Positions 38,702 to 47,754 of a stretch of DNA of 64,000 nt are shown one piece after another. The notes below the pieces were generated by a model. That model did not search any database. It saw only the letters and a list, made by a program, of their open reading frames with translations, and was not told the DNA's origin. The stretch covers positions 62,001-126,000 of the forward strand of contig NZ_ATWH01000006.1 of assembly GCF_000421145.1 (NCBI RefSeq). The letters run 5' to 3'. This DNA comes from Glaciibacter superstes DSM 21135. Lineage in GTDB: Bacteria; Actinomycetota; Actinomycetes; Actinomycetales; Microbacteriaceae. The position numbers and the translations under genes were made by a program. The first letter of the stretch is position 1. Every line of letters starts with the position of its first letter.

Positions 38702-40162
38702 CTAGTTGCTGCTGCTCAGCTTCTCGCGGAGCGCGGCGAGTGCCTCGTCGTCGGCGAGCGTTCCGGCGCCGGTGGCGTCGTTCGCAAATCCGGCTGCGGC
38801 GCTGCCACTTGCGGTCTCGCTCACTGGGACGATCTCGTCGTTCGCACTGGCAACCTGCTTCTTGTGCGCTTCCCAGCGAGCCTGGGCTGCAGCGTAGTCC
38901 TGCTCCCACTTCTCGCGCTGGGTCTCGAAGCCCTCGCGCCACTCGTTGGTCTCCGGGTCGAAGCCCTCAGGGTACTTGTAGTTGCCCTGGTCGTCGTACT
39001 CGGTGAGCATGCCGTACAGGGCCGGGTCGAACTCGGTGCCCTCTGGGTCGACGCCCTCGTTGGCCTGCTTGAGGCTCAGCGAGATGCGGCGACGCTCGAG
39101 GTCGATGTCGATGACCTTGACGAAGACCTCATCACCGACCGAGACGACCTGCTCTGCGAGCTCGACGTGCTTGCCGGAGAGCTCTGAGATGTGCACCAGG
39201 CCCTCGATGCCCTCTGCAACGCGAACGAACGCGCCGAACGGAACGAGCTTGGTGACCTTGCCCGGTGCAACCTGCCCGATGGCGTGGGTGCGGGCGAAGA
39301 CCTGCCATGGGTCTTCCTGCGTCGCCTTGAGCGACAGGGAGACACGCTCGCGGTCCAGGTCGACCTCGAGGATCTCGACGGTGACTTCCTGACCAACCTC
39401 GACGACCTCGCTGGCGTGCTCGATGTGCTTCCAGCTGAGCTCGGAGACGTGAACCAGTCCGTCAACGCCGCCCAGGTCGACGAACGCACCGAAGTTGACG
39501 ATCGACGAGACGATGCCCTTGCGGACCTGTCCCTTCTGGAGGTTGTTGAGGAAGGTCGCACGGCTCTCGGACTGCGTCTGCTCGAGCAGTGCGCGGCGGG
39601 AAAGCACGACGTTGTTGCGGTTCTTGTCGAGTTCGAGGATCTTCGCTTCGATCTCCTGGCCCAGGTACGGGGTCAGGTCGCGCACGCGGCGCAGTTCGAT
39701 AAGCGAAGCAGGCAGGAAGCCGCGGAGTCCGATGTCGACGATGAGTCCCCCCTTGACGACCTCGATCACGGAACCGGTGACAACACCGTCTTCTTCCTTG
39801 ATCTTCTCGACGTCACCCCACGCACGCTCGTACTGAGCACGCTTCTTGGAGAGGATGAGGCGACCTTCTTTGTCTTCCTTCTGGAGGACAAGGGCCTCAA
39901 CCGCGTCGCCGACCTTGACGACCTCTGACGGGTCGACGTCGTGCTTGATGGAAAGTTCGCGGGAGGGAATGACACCCTCGGTCTTGTAGCCGACGTCGAG
40001 GAGAACCTCGTCGCGGTCGATCTTCACGACGGTACCCTCGATGAGGTCTCCGTCGTTGAAGAATTTCAGAGTCTTTTCGACCGCGGCGAGAAAGTCTTCA
40101 GCAGATCCGATGTCGTTGATGGCGACCTGCTTGGGTGCCTTGTCGGTCGTTGCGATTGTCAT
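38702..40162 (-). CDS. rpsA: 30S ribosomal protein S1
   Basis: 486 residues with four S1 RNA-binding repeats, at roughly 36-105, 120-190, 205-276 and 292-362 (for example GIVSSIVNFGAFVDLGGVDGLVHVSEL and VTKLVPFGAFVRVAEGIEGLVHISEL regions), then an acidic and Ala-rich tail. S1 binds mRNA on the 30S subunit. Four domains is the normal actinobacterial form, against six in enterobacteria. GGAG lies 10 nt before the ATG. Confidence 0.96.
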   Translation of the reverse strand: MTIATTDKAPKQVAINDIGSAEDFLAAVEKTLKFFNDGDLIEGTVVKIDRDEVLLDVGYKTEGVIPSRELSIKHDVDPSEVVKVGDAVEALVLQKEDKEGRLILSKKRAQYERAWGDVEKIKEEDGVVTGSVIEVVKGGLIVDIGLRGFLPASLIELRRVRDLTPYLGQEIEAKILELDKNRNNVVLSRRALLEQTQSESRATFLNNLQKGQVRKGIVSSIVNFGAFVDLGGVDGLVHVSELSWKHIEHASEVVEVGQEVTVEILEVDLDRERVSLSLKATQEDPWQVFARTHAIGQVAPGKVTKLVPFGAFVRVAEGIEGLVHISELSGKHVELAEQVVSVGDEVFVKVIDIDLERRRISLSLKQANEGVDPEGTEFDPALYGMLTEYDDQGNYKYPEGFDPETNEWREGFETQREKWEQDYAAAQARWEAHKKQVASANDEIVPVSETASGSAAAGFANDATGAGTLADDEALAALREKLSSSN

Positions 40163-40322
40163 GTAGTAGTTGCTCCAGTATGGGCGTGCGCTAAATCAAC
40201 ACAGAGTTCAGGCCAGCGCGGAAAATGAAGATTTTGAGCTCCGCGATGGCAGCGGACAGGACGTCACAAACGTGACGTTCAAGCTTAGCTGTTTCTGCGG
40301 TGATCCGGCAACCTGTGACGCA

Positions 40323-41300
40323 TCAGTGAGATCGCTCCTGAATGACCTGTCTGAGGGCCGGTACTAGCTCCTCGAATTCGAAGGAGTAGCCAGCCGCGAG
40401 CAGTCGCTCCGGCACCACCCAGCGGCTCTTCAGAACGAGTTCGGTCTCCGTTCGAATCAAGGCGGAGCCGATCTCGAGCATCCATCGAGGCGCCGGCAGC
40501 CCGATCCGAACACCGAGCACCCGGCGCAGGATGCTCATCAGCGTGCGGTTGTCCACCGGGTTCGGTGCCGCCGCGTTGACAACGCCGTGCAGGTCGGACC
40601 TTTCCTCCAGGAAACGGATGATGCCGTGAACGTCGGCGACATGGATCCAGCTGAACTTCTGGCGCCCGCCCCTGGAGCGGAACTTGTGGAAGGTGCCTGC
40701 CGCACGCCGCGCCTGGGTCGAGAACCAGCGGCCGTCGAGTTGCGGGCCGCCGAGACCGAAGCGTGCGAGCCTGAGCAACGGGATGAGTGCGCTGCCATTG
40801 CCGAGGACGATCGCCATGCGCAGTGCCACCCGCCTGGTGCCTGGCAGCTCGTCGGCGAAAAACTCCCTCTCCCAGCTCTGGGCGATGTCTACAGAGAAAC
40901 CGGTGCCGATCTCACCGCCATCCTCCGTCATCGGCCGGTCTTCGGCGTGCCGGTAGATCGTGGCCGTCGATGAGTTCACCCAGAGGGCAGGAGGCACCGC
41001 GCAGGCGCGAATGGCCGTCGACAGCTCCCTGGTCGTCTCGATGCGTGAGCGGAGGATCTCGGCGCGATTAGCCGGGTTGTACCGACAGTTGACGCTTTTG
41101 CCGGCCAGGTTCACGAGCAGGTCGGCACCATCAAGGAGTCTCGTGATTGCGGTGGTGTCGCCCCACGCGGCATCCGGGCCGCTTCGGCCGATGAGGCTGA
41201 CCTTTCTGCCCTCGGCCCGGAACGCCCGTGCCAGGTACTGCCCGATGAATCCGGACGCCCCGGCGATCACAACACGCTGGCTCACGATGCGTGTGTTCAC
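40323..41300 (-). CDS. TIGR01777 family NAD-dependent epimerase-like protein
   Basis: 325 residues. An SDR-extended fold with VVIAGASGFIGQYLARAF (about 10-27), VNLAGKSVNCRYN and WVNSSTATIYRHAED, then the family's C-terminal DUF1731 domain (WVVPERLLAAGYSFEFEEL). Members are related to the cell-division inhibitor-like YfcH; their substrate is unknown. The GTG start overlaps the DUF4166 stop (GTGA), so the two are coupled. Confidence 0.9.
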   Translation of the reverse strand: MNTRIVSQRVVIAGASGFIGQYLARAFRAEGRKVSLIGRSGPDAAWGDTTAITRLLDGADLLVNLAGKSVNCRYNPANRAEILRSRIETTRELSTAIRACAVPPALWVNSSTATIYRHAEDRPMTEDGGEIGTGFSVDIAQSWEREFFADELPGTRRVALRMAIVLGNGSALIPLLRLARFGLGGPQLDGRWFSTQARRAAGTFHKFRSRGGRQKFSWIHVADVHGIIRFLEERSDLHGVVNAAAPNPVDNRTLMSILRRVLGVRIGLPAPRWMLEIGSALIRTETELVLKSRWVVPERLLAAGYSFEFEELVPALRQVIQERSH

Positions 41301-41932
41301 GATTTGTCCTCCCCCGGCCGGATCTCGTAACGGAACGAGCCGACATACTCATAGACGATGCCGATCAACGGCACCGTGATTCTCAGTTCCACCCACTGGC
41401 GGTCGGAGACGTCGTCAAACCGCTCGGTGAGGTGCACGCGTGGCGCTACCGGGCGCGGAAGACGGATGCCCATTCGGCCAAGGCGCACTGTCACGCCGGT
41501 CGACTCCAGCTTCAGTGCGCCATCGGCGACGGATGCCGTCAGTGCGACCTCAAGGTGCCGACCGGCGCCCAGAAAGTCGACAAGCCCCGCCGGGGTCGCC
41601 GTGATCGCATCAGCCATGGCTCGCTCGCCGGTGCTGAATTGGAACCGGCGAACCGCGCCCACTGCCACCAGCGCCTCCTGGTCGACGCGCGGCACGTTGA
41701 CCACGGTGAACGGCACATTCCGCTCCCAGACCGGAAACATCACGTCCGATGGCACGACAAACGCCAGGAGCGGCCGCAACCAGCGCCGGGGACAACCCGC
41801 CACCGTGAACGTGCCCGTGCCGTAACCGTGATGACCGGTCGGTATGGCGGAGAAATAGGCCGAGAGCCGCGGATGGAGGCGCGCGAGAATGTCGCCGAAG
41901 GCAACCTGGTACGGCGAGTGCGTGACGGTGAT
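41297..41932 (-). CDS. DUF4166 domain protein with non-canonical start
   Basis: The first canonical start (GTG at 41803) would remove a conserved N-terminal stretch. The same open frame reads upstream as THSPYQVAFGDILARLHPRL...SAIPTGHHGYGTGTF, typical of DUF4166 proteins, with no ATG, GTG or TTG up to an in-frame stop near 42030. An ATC at 41932-41930, 2 nt after the DUF885 gene's TAG, gives M-T-V-T-H-S-P-Y and 211 residues. Function is unknown; DUF4166 is often found beside epimerase-like proteins. ATC initiation, a mutated ATG and a base error are all possible. Confidence 0.65.
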   Translation of the reverse strand: MTVTHSPYQVAFGDILARLHPRLSAYFSAIPTGHHGYGTGTFTVAGCPRRWLRPLLAFVVPSDVMFPVWERNVPFTVVNVPRVDQEALVAVGAVRRFQFSTGERAMADAITATPAGLVDFLGAGRHLEVALTASVADGALKLESTGVTVRLGRMGIRLPRPVAPRVHLTERFDDVSDRQWVELRITVPLIGIVYEYVGSFRYEIRPGEDKS

Positions 41933-41934
41933 GC

Positions 41935-43611
41935 CTAACCCAGCAACGCGGACTTCAGCGTGTCGAGTCCGACTCCGCCGAGATCGAGTGCCTTGCGGTG
42001 GAACTCCTTGATCGAGAATGCCTCACCCTCGCGCTCCCGGTAGGTGTCGCGCAGTTGCTCCCAGATGCGCTGGCCGACCTTGTACGACGGCGCCTGCCCA
42101 GGCCAGCCGAGGTAACGGTTGACCTCGAACTTCACGAAGCTGTCGTTCATGTTGACGTTCTGACGCAGGAAGTCGAAGGCGTAGTCTGCCGTCCACGGCC
42201 CCGATCCGTCGGGCTGCTGCTTCTGCAGGTGCACACCGATGTCGAGCACGACGCGGGCCGCACGCATCCGCTGGCCGTCGAGCATGCCGAGGCGGTCTGC
42301 CGGGTCGTCGAGGTAGCCGAGTTGTTCCATCAGGCGCTCGGCGTACAGGGCCCAGCCCTCCGCGTGGCCTGAGGTGCCGGCCAGCTGGCGTCGCCAGGTA
42401 TTGAGCTTGGCGCGGTTGTAGACGGCCTGCCCGATCTGCAGGTGATGGCCTGGCACGCCCTCGTGGTACACGGTTGTCAGTTCGCGCCAGGTGTCGAACT
42501 CGGTGATGCCCACCGGCACAGACCACCACATGCGGCCGGGGCGGGAGAAGTCATCGGTCGGGCCGGTGTAGTAGATCCCGCCTTCTTGCGTCGGCGCGAT
42601 CAGGCACTCGAGGGCGCGGATCTCGTCTGGAATGTCGAACTGGGTCTCCGAAAGCTCGGCGACGGCGCGATCGCTGGTCTCCTGCATCCATTTCTGGAGC
42701 GCGTCGGTGCCGTGCAGCTTGCGGCTGGGGTCGGTGTCGAGGAAGGCAATGGCTTCTTCGACGGACGCGCCCGGCTTGATCTGGTCGGCGATGCTCTCCT
42801 GCTCCGCGACCATGCGCCGAAGCTCTTCGACGCCCCATTCGTAGGTCTCGTCGAGGTCGATGGTTGCGCCGAGGAACCGGCGCGATTGCAGTGCGTACAG
42901 CTCACGCCCGACGGCGTCCTGGTCGGTGGCCGCCTCGTCGAGTTCATTCTCGAAGAACTCGGCCAGGGTGGCGTACGCAGCTGCCGAGCTGCGGGCTGCG
43001 GTAGACAGGTCGGTGGCAAGCGACGCGGGCAGACTCCCCTCACGGAGGGTCGCGTCTGCGACGAAAGCGTTGAAGAACCCATCGTTCGCCGAGTGCCGCC
43101 TGGCCTGCTCCAGCACCTCCCGAACCTGGCGCCTGGCTGGCGTGACGCCTCTTTCGATGCCGAGCCTGAGAGTTTCGATGTAGCCATCGATTGCTTCAGG
43201 CACGCTGCCTAGTCGTGACGAGATCTTCTCCCAGTCGTCAACAGTCGCGGTGGGCATCAGGTCGAAGATCTCACGGATGCCCTGGGCAGGCGAGGCGATC
43301 ACGTTCAGGTCCCGCAGGTACAGGCCGGCCTCTGAGCTTTCCACCTCGAGGGCGAGATCGCTACGGAGGTCGGTCTTGGTGACCGCATCCACTTCGTCGG
43401 CTGCGGTGGCGGCATCGAGTTGTGCGATGACCTTTGCCGCTTCGGCGATGAACCGCTCGTGGCCGGGCGGAGAATAGTCGCCGAACCGGCCATCGCCGGC
43501 CGTACGGCCGATGTACGTGCCCACCGTCGGGTCGAGTTCGACCAGGGTGTCGACCCAGTTTTCAGCAATCTGGTCGATCGCGGTCGGTGTGCGCTGCAGG
43601 TGCTCTGTCAT
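41935..43611 (-). CDS. DUF885 family putative metallopeptidase
   Basis: 558 residues of the DUF885 family. The zinc-site-like motif TVYHEGVPGHHLQIGQAVYN (about 376-395) has an HExxxHH-like arrangement, followed by SGHAEGWALYAERLMEQLG with a candidate Glu ligand. No signal peptide is seen, so it is probably cytoplasmic. It may cleave peptides, but no substrate is known. It heads a tight three-gene run with the DUF4166 and epimerase genes. Confidence 0.85.
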   Translation of the reverse strand: MTEHLQRTPTAIDQIAENWVDTLVELDPTVGTYIGRTAGDGRFGDYSPPGHERFIAEAAKVIAQLDAATAADEVDAVTKTDLRSDLALEVESSEAGLYLRDLNVIASPAQGIREIFDLMPTATVDDWEKISSRLGSVPEAIDGYIETLRLGIERGVTPARRQVREVLEQARRHSANDGFFNAFVADATLREGSLPASLATDLSTAARSSAAAYATLAEFFENELDEAATDQDAVGRELYALQSRRFLGATIDLDETYEWGVEELRRMVAEQESIADQIKPGASVEEAIAFLDTDPSRKLHGTDALQKWMQETSDRAVAELSETQFDIPDEIRALECLIAPTQEGGIYYTGPTDDFSRPGRMWWSVPVGITEFDTWRELTTVYHEGVPGHHLQIGQAVYNRAKLNTWRRQLAGTSGHAEGWALYAERLMEQLGYLDDPADRLGMLDGQRMRAARVVLDIGVHLQKQQPDGSGPWTADYAFDFLRQNVNMNDSFVKFEVNRYLGWPGQAPSYKVGQRIWEQLRDTYREREGEAFSIKEFHRKALDLGGVGLDTLKSALLG

Positions 43612-43657
43612 CGTCTGAGCCTATGGCACAGGAAACCCGTGCTGCCAGAGCACCGGC

Positions 43658-46339
43658 TCAGTGCGCCGCAGCGTCCCAGTTCGCGCCACGGCCGAGCTGC
43701 ACGTCCAGCGGAACAAGGAGGTCGGCGGCCGAAGACATTCGATGCGTGACGATCCCCGTCAACGCATCCCACTCCCCTGGCGCAACGTCAAAGATCAGTT
43801 CGTCGTGCACCTGGAGCAGCATCTGCGATTCGAGGTTCTGTTCGCTGACGTCGGCAGCGATACCGATCATCGCGAACTTCATGATGTCGGCTGCCGAGCC
43901 CTGGATGGGCGCGTTGAGGGCAGCTCGCTCCGCGTTGTCCCTCAGCACCCGGTTGGGGCTGTTCAGGTCGGGGAACGGCCGCCGCCTGCCGCAGATCGTC
44001 TCGGTGTATCCGTCGACCTTGGCCTGCTCGACGACATGACGCAGATAGTCGCGCACCGCGCCGAAACGGGCGAAGTAGTCCGTCATCAGTTGCTTGGCCT
44101 CTGCACTCGGAATGCGCAACTGCTTGGAGAGTCCGAAAGCGCTCAGGCCGTAAGCCAGACCGTACGACATCGCCTTGACCTTGCTGCGCATCTCGTTGGT
44201 CACCTCTTCAGGCGTCACCCCGAAAATGCGTGCACCGACAAACCGGTGCAGGTCTTCTCCCGCGTTGAACGCCTCGATCAGGCCGGCATCCTCAGAGAGG
44301 TGCGCCATGATGCGCATTTCGATCTGGGAGTAGTCGGCTGTGAGGAGCGTCTCGGCACCCTCACCGGCATGGAAGGCCGCGCGGATGCGCCGGCCCTCCT
44401 CCGTGCGAATCGGGATGTTTTGGAGATTCGGATCATTCGACGAGATGCGGCCGGTGGTTGTGCCGATCTGCATGTAGTTGGTGTGGATCCGGCCGGTTGT
44501 ATCGATGGACTTGTCGAGGGTCTCGACGATCTGCCGCAGTTTGGTGGCATCGCGGTGCTGCAAGAGAAGACCGAGGAACGGATGCGGGTTGCTGGCCTGC
44601 AGGTCGGCGAGAGCACCGGCATCCGTTGAATACCCGGTCTTGTTCGCGCGCGTCTTCGGCATTCCGAGCTGGTCGAACAGAACTTCCTGCAGTTGTTTCG
44701 GAGAGCCGAGGTTCACCTCGCGGCCGATTTCGGCGTATGCACTGGCTGCAAGGGACGCCGCGCTTTCGCCCAATTGAGCGGAGAGGGCAGACAGCTCGGC
44801 ATGGGACACGGCGACGCCGGCGAGTTCCATATCGACCAGTACGAGCAAGGTCGGCATTTCGATGTCGGTGAGCACCCGGCGCGAGCCGTCATCGAGCATC
44901 GCAATGATCGCCGCAGCTGCCCGGAGCGTGTACCAGGCCTGCACAGGCACGCCGGAACCAGACGACTCGTCTGGCAGCAACTGATTCTCATCGTGCACGG
45001 GGAGAGTTTCGTCGAGGTAGCGGTCGACCAGGTCGGCGAGAATCTTGTCAGGCCCACCCGGGCGGAGCAGCCAGGCGGCGACCAGCGTGTCAACGGCCAG
45101 GCCCGAGAAAGCGAGTCCGCTGCGTTTCAAGGCTTTGAGCTGGCCCTTGGCGTCGTGCATGATCTTGGGCGCGTCGCTGGCAAGCCACGCTTCAAATGGC
45201 GCGTAGTCGGCGCGTCCGGCCTGCCAGGGCAGCGACACCGATTCGGTCGGGCCAGACATTCCGAAACCGATCGCCTTGCCGTCAAGAACTTCAACGGTCA
45301 GGCCGAGTCCTTCTGGAGACGCCACCGTTTGCCGGGTGATCCATCCCGCGAGTTCCTCGTCGAGCAGGTTCTGCGCAGTCGGTGCCTTCGGGCTGTCTGC
45401 CCGAAGCTCTGCCGCGGTCTCAATGACAGCGTCTGCGGCAGCACCATCGGCGCCCTCGAGCTTGATCACCCGGTCGAGGAGGCTCTTGAACTCGAGCCTG
45501 GCGAACACGTCGCGCACGGATTGCTGGTTGATGCTCCCGCGTTCGAGAGAGTCGAGCTCGACCGCCAGTTCGACATCCGTCACCAATCGGTTGAGGCGCC
45601 GGTTGCGGATGGCGTTCTCTTTCTGTTCGCGGAGATTGTTGCCGACAACGCCCTTGATCTCCTCTGCGTGTTCGAGGATGCCGTCGAGACTGCCATAGAG
45701 ACCGATCCACTTCACGGCCGTCTTCTCTCCGACCTTGGAGATGCCGATCAGGTTGTCACTGGTTTCGCCGACCAGTGCTGCGATGTCTGGGTACTGGTGC
45801 GGATCGATGCCGTATCGCTCGCGCACCCGCGCCGGGTCGTACCTGGTGAGGGAGGAGACTCCCTGGCTGGACGGGTAGAGCAGGGTGACGTCATCGTTGA
45901 CCAACTGGATGGCGTCGCGGTCACCTGACACCACCAGTACGTCGTAGCCGGCCGCGACTCCGCGAACGGAGAGCGTCGCGAGGATGTCGTCTGCCTCGTA
46001 ATCTTCTTTGGTGATCGTCGGGATGTTCATCGCGGCCAGGGCCTCCTGCAGCAGCGGGATCTGACCGATGAACTCTGACGGCGTCTCGTTTCGAGTTCCT
46101 TTGTATGCCGGATACTCCCTGGTACGGAACGACGCGCGAGAGATGTCGAAGGCGACGGCGAGGTGCGTCGGCTTCTCGTTCTTCAGCAGCAGCAACAACA
46201 TCGACAAGAAGCCGTGTATGGCGTTCGTGTGTTGTCCGTCACGGGTTTGGAAGCTGTCAATGGGCAGGGCGTAGAACGCCCGAAACGCCAGTGAGTGGCC
46301 ATCGATGATCATCAGGGTAGGCTTTTTGGAGTCCGACAC
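43658..46339 (-). CDS. polA: DNA polymerase I
   Basis: 893 residues. The N-terminal 5' nuclease domain has LMIIDGHSLAFRAFYALP and EADDILATLS. The middle exonuclease-like domain lacks the proofreading DxE (it reads GLTVEVLDG), so 3'-5' activity is probably absent, as in other actinobacterial PolA. The polymerase domain has ADYSQIEMRIMAHLSED (motif A), the O-helix region KVKAMSYGLAYG (motif B) and LLQVHDELIFDV (motif C). GTG start at 46339. It is divergent from the thioesterase gene. Confidence 0.97.
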   Translation of the reverse strand: MSDSKKPTLMIIDGHSLAFRAFYALPIDSFQTRDGQHTNAIHGFLSMLLLLLKNEKPTHLAVAFDISRASFRTREYPAYKGTRNETPSEFIGQIPLLQEALAAMNIPTITKEDYEADDILATLSVRGVAAGYDVLVVSGDRDAIQLVNDDVTLLYPSSQGVSSLTRYDPARVRERYGIDPHQYPDIAALVGETSDNLIGISKVGEKTAVKWIGLYGSLDGILEHAEEIKGVVGNNLREQKENAIRNRRLNRLVTDVELAVELDSLERGSINQQSVRDVFARLEFKSLLDRVIKLEGADGAAADAVIETAAELRADSPKAPTAQNLLDEELAGWITRQTVASPEGLGLTVEVLDGKAIGFGMSGPTESVSLPWQAGRADYAPFEAWLASDAPKIMHDAKGQLKALKRSGLAFSGLAVDTLVAAWLLRPGGPDKILADLVDRYLDETLPVHDENQLLPDESSGSGVPVQAWYTLRAAAAIIAMLDDGSRRVLTDIEMPTLLVLVDMELAGVAVSHAELSALSAQLGESAASLAASAYAEIGREVNLGSPKQLQEVLFDQLGMPKTRANKTGYSTDAGALADLQASNPHPFLGLLLQHRDATKLRQIVETLDKSIDTTGRIHTNYMQIGTTTGRISSNDPNLQNIPIRTEEGRRIRAAFHAGEGAETLLTADYSQIEMRIMAHLSEDAGLIEAFNAGEDLHRFVGARIFGVTPEEVTNEMRSKVKAMSYGLAYGLSAFGLSKQLRIPSAEAKQLMTDYFARFGAVRDYLRHVVEQAKVDGYTETICGRRRPFPDLNSPNRVLRDNAERAALNAPIQGSAADIMKFAMIGIAADVSEQNLESQMLLQVHDELIFDVAPGEWDALTGIVTHRMSSAADLLVPLDVQLGRGANWDAAAH

Positions 46340-46411
46340 AGCCCCAGCCTACAAGCGTCTCCCGACACTCACGGAGCGCGGCCGGGCACCGGCCAGAGCG
46401 CAAAGGTGACC

Positions 46412-46837
46412 ATGATCGAGCAGACCGAAGATGCCCTGGCCTGGGTGCAGAAACGCGGTGCCGGGGCTCTCGCAGACAAGATGGGCATCGAGTTCACCGA
46501 ATTCTCGGTGGAGCGGGCCGTCGCCACGATGCCGGTCGACGGCAACACCCAGCCGGCGATGCTGCTGCACGGCGGAGCCTATGTCGTCCTCGGCGAGTCA
46601 CTCGGTTCGATGGCCGCCAACCTGCACGCGGGGATCGGCAAGCTGGCCGTCGGAATCGAGATCAACGCGACGCATACGCGCTCTGCGACATCCGGTGTCG
46701 TGACCGGCATCTGCACGCCCATCCACCTCGGACGCACGCTGGCGACACACGAGATCGTCGTCACAGACGATCAGGGTCGCCGCTGTTCGACAATTCGCAT
46801 CACGAACCTGATCAAGGACCTGCCGAAGCAGGCCTAG
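46412..46837 (+). CDS. hotdog-fold thioesterase (PaaI/YbgC-like)
   Basis: 141 residues from the ATG at 46412, preceded by AAAGG at 6 nt; the frame extends up into polA but without a ribosome site. It has the PaaI-type hotdog pattern MPVDGNTQPAMLLHGGAYVVLGES (about 37-60, with HGG and the catalytic acidic residue) and INATHTRSATSGVVTG. It probably hydrolyses acyl-CoA or aryl-CoA; the substrate is unknown. It is divergent from polA and followed by a 16-bp repeat. Confidence 0.9.
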   Translation: MIEQTEDALAWVQKRGAGALADKMGIEFTEFSVERAVATMPVDGNTQPAMLLHGGAYVVLGESLGSMAANLHAGIGKLAVGIEINATHTRSATSGVVTGICTPIHLGRTLATHEIVVTDDQGRRCSTIRITNLIKDLPKQA

Positions 46838-46838
46838 T

Positions 46839-46874
46839 CTGCTGCGGTCCTGGCCTGCTGCGGTCCTGGCCTGC
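46839..46874 (+). repeat. 16-bp tandem repeat after the thioesterase stop
   Basis: Perfect 16-bp repeat ctgctgcggtcctggc at 46839 and 46855 plus ctgc, starting 1 nt past the TAG. The stop region itself (gaagcaggcctag) resembles the unit end, so this is the same class of 3'-end repeat seen elsewhere. Confidence 0.75.
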
Positions 46875-46911
46875 CCGGCAGCATCCGTCGGACGGCCCCC
46901 CCTAACGCGAG

Positions 46912-46971
46912 AATCGCCGTTCCCGCCGGGAATCGCCGTAGGAGCGGCGACACTGGACAGAAACGGCGATT
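46912..46971. repeat. composite hairpin element between thioesterase and pdtaR-like genes
   Basis: Outer arms aatcgccgtt (46912-46921) and aacggcgatt (46962-46971) pair perfectly; inside, tcgccg (46933-46938) and cggcga (46945-46950) form a second hairpin with loop taggag. The aatcgccgt core also occurs at 46931-46939 in direct orientation. It lies in a convergent space, so it could end transcription or be a dispersed palindromic element. Confidence 0.6.
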
Positions 46972-46990
46972 GTGGCCGGGTACGGGCGGT

Positions 46991-47012
46991 GCGACGCGGG
47001 CTCTGGCGTCGC
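46991..47012 (-). terminator. hairpin directly after the ANTAR regulator
   Basis: gcgacgc (46991-46997) and gcgtcgc (47006-47012) form a perfect 7-bp stem with an 8-nt loop, 1 nt past the regulator's stop. No T run follows. Confidence 0.45.
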
Positions 47013-47013
47013 G

Positions 47014-47619
47014 CTACTTCTTGGCTGAGAGTTGCTCGATGATCGCCTGGGCGACATCGTGCATCGTGAGGCGGCGGTCCATCGACGCCTTCTGAATCCA
47101 GCGGAACGCCTCCGGCTCGGTGAGGCCCATCTTCTCGTTCAGCAGGCCTTTGGCCCTGTCGACGAGCTTGCGGGTCTCGAAACGCTCGACCAGGTCGGCG
47201 ACCTCGGCCTCGAGGGTGATGATCTGGCTGTAGCGCGAGAGGGCGATCTCAATCGCGGGAAGCAGGTCGTTCGGCGTGAACGGCTTGACGACGTAGGCCA
47301 GGGCTCCGGCCTCTGTCGCCCGCTCTACGAGCTCCTTCTGGCTGAATGCCGTCAGCAGGACGACGGGTGCGATGTGATCCTTCGACAGCTTCTCTGCGGC
47401 GCTGATGCCGTCGAGCTTCGGCATCTTCACGTCCATGATGACGAGGTCGGGGCGCAGCTCCCTGGCCAGGGCGACGGCGGTTTCGCCGTCTCCGGCCTCG
47501 CCAACCACCTCGAACCCGTTGTCACGGAGTATTTCGACGATGTCGAGTCGGATCAGGGATTCATCCTCGGCGACAACAACGCGGCGCGGAGGGATGGGGG
47601 TGGTGTCTTGGTCGGTCAC
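47014..47619 (-). CDS. ANTAR-domain response regulator (PdtaR-like)
   Basis: 201 residues. An N-terminal receiver domain has the acidic pair in VVVAEDESLIRLD, the phospho-acceptor Asp in LVIMDVKMPKLDG (about 57-69) and the KPF triad Lys (about 112). The C-terminal ANTAR domain is EAEVADLVERFETRKLVDRAKGLL...AFRWIQKASMDRRLTM. ANTAR proteins bind paired RNA hairpins to allow antitermination; mycobacterial PdtaR works with the sensor kinase PdtaS. No kinase gene is adjacent. GTG start at 47619. Confidence 0.93.
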   Translation of the reverse strand: MTDQDTTPIPPRRVVVAEDESLIRLDIVEILRDNGFEVVGEAGDGETAVALARELRPDLVIMDVKMPKLDGISAAEKLSKDHIAPVVLLTAFSQKELVERATEAGALAYVVKPFTPNDLLPAIEIALSRYSQIITLEAEVADLVERFETRKLVDRAKGLLNEKMGLTEPEAFRWIQKASMDRRLTMHDVAQAIIEQLSAKK

Positions 47620-47635
47620 GCCTAAAAGCCTACGG

Positions 47636-47641
47636 TATTCT
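47636..47641 (+). promoter_or_regulatory. candidate -10 for tRNA-Leu
   Basis: TATTCT at 47636-47641 lies 16 nt before the tRNA 5' end. No clear -35 is seen; the region is shared with the divergent response-regulator gene. Confidence 0.3.
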
Positions 47642-47657
47642 GATGCAGGTGTTGTGA

Positions 47658-47743
47658 GCCGGTGTGGCGGAATGGCAGACGCGGAGCACTCAAAATGCTT
47701 TGTTCGAAAGGACGTGTGGGTTCAAGTCCCACCACCGGCACCA
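47658..47743 (+). tRNA. tRNA-Leu (anticodon CAA)
   Basis: Acceptor arm gccggtg (47658-47664) pairs with caccggc (47733-47739), followed by discriminator A and an encoded CCA. The anticodon loop CTCAAAA is held by AGCA/TGCT, giving anticodon CAA. The T arm gtggg-ttcaagt-cccac is perfect. A long variable arm (gttcgaaaggac region) is typical of a class II leucine tRNA. Confidence 0.96.
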
Positions 47744-47754
47744 CGAAAATGGTA

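Noticed and set aside
47014-47619. PdtaS-PdtaR two-component pair
   Set aside because: Only the regulator is present; no histidine kinase gene lies beside it.
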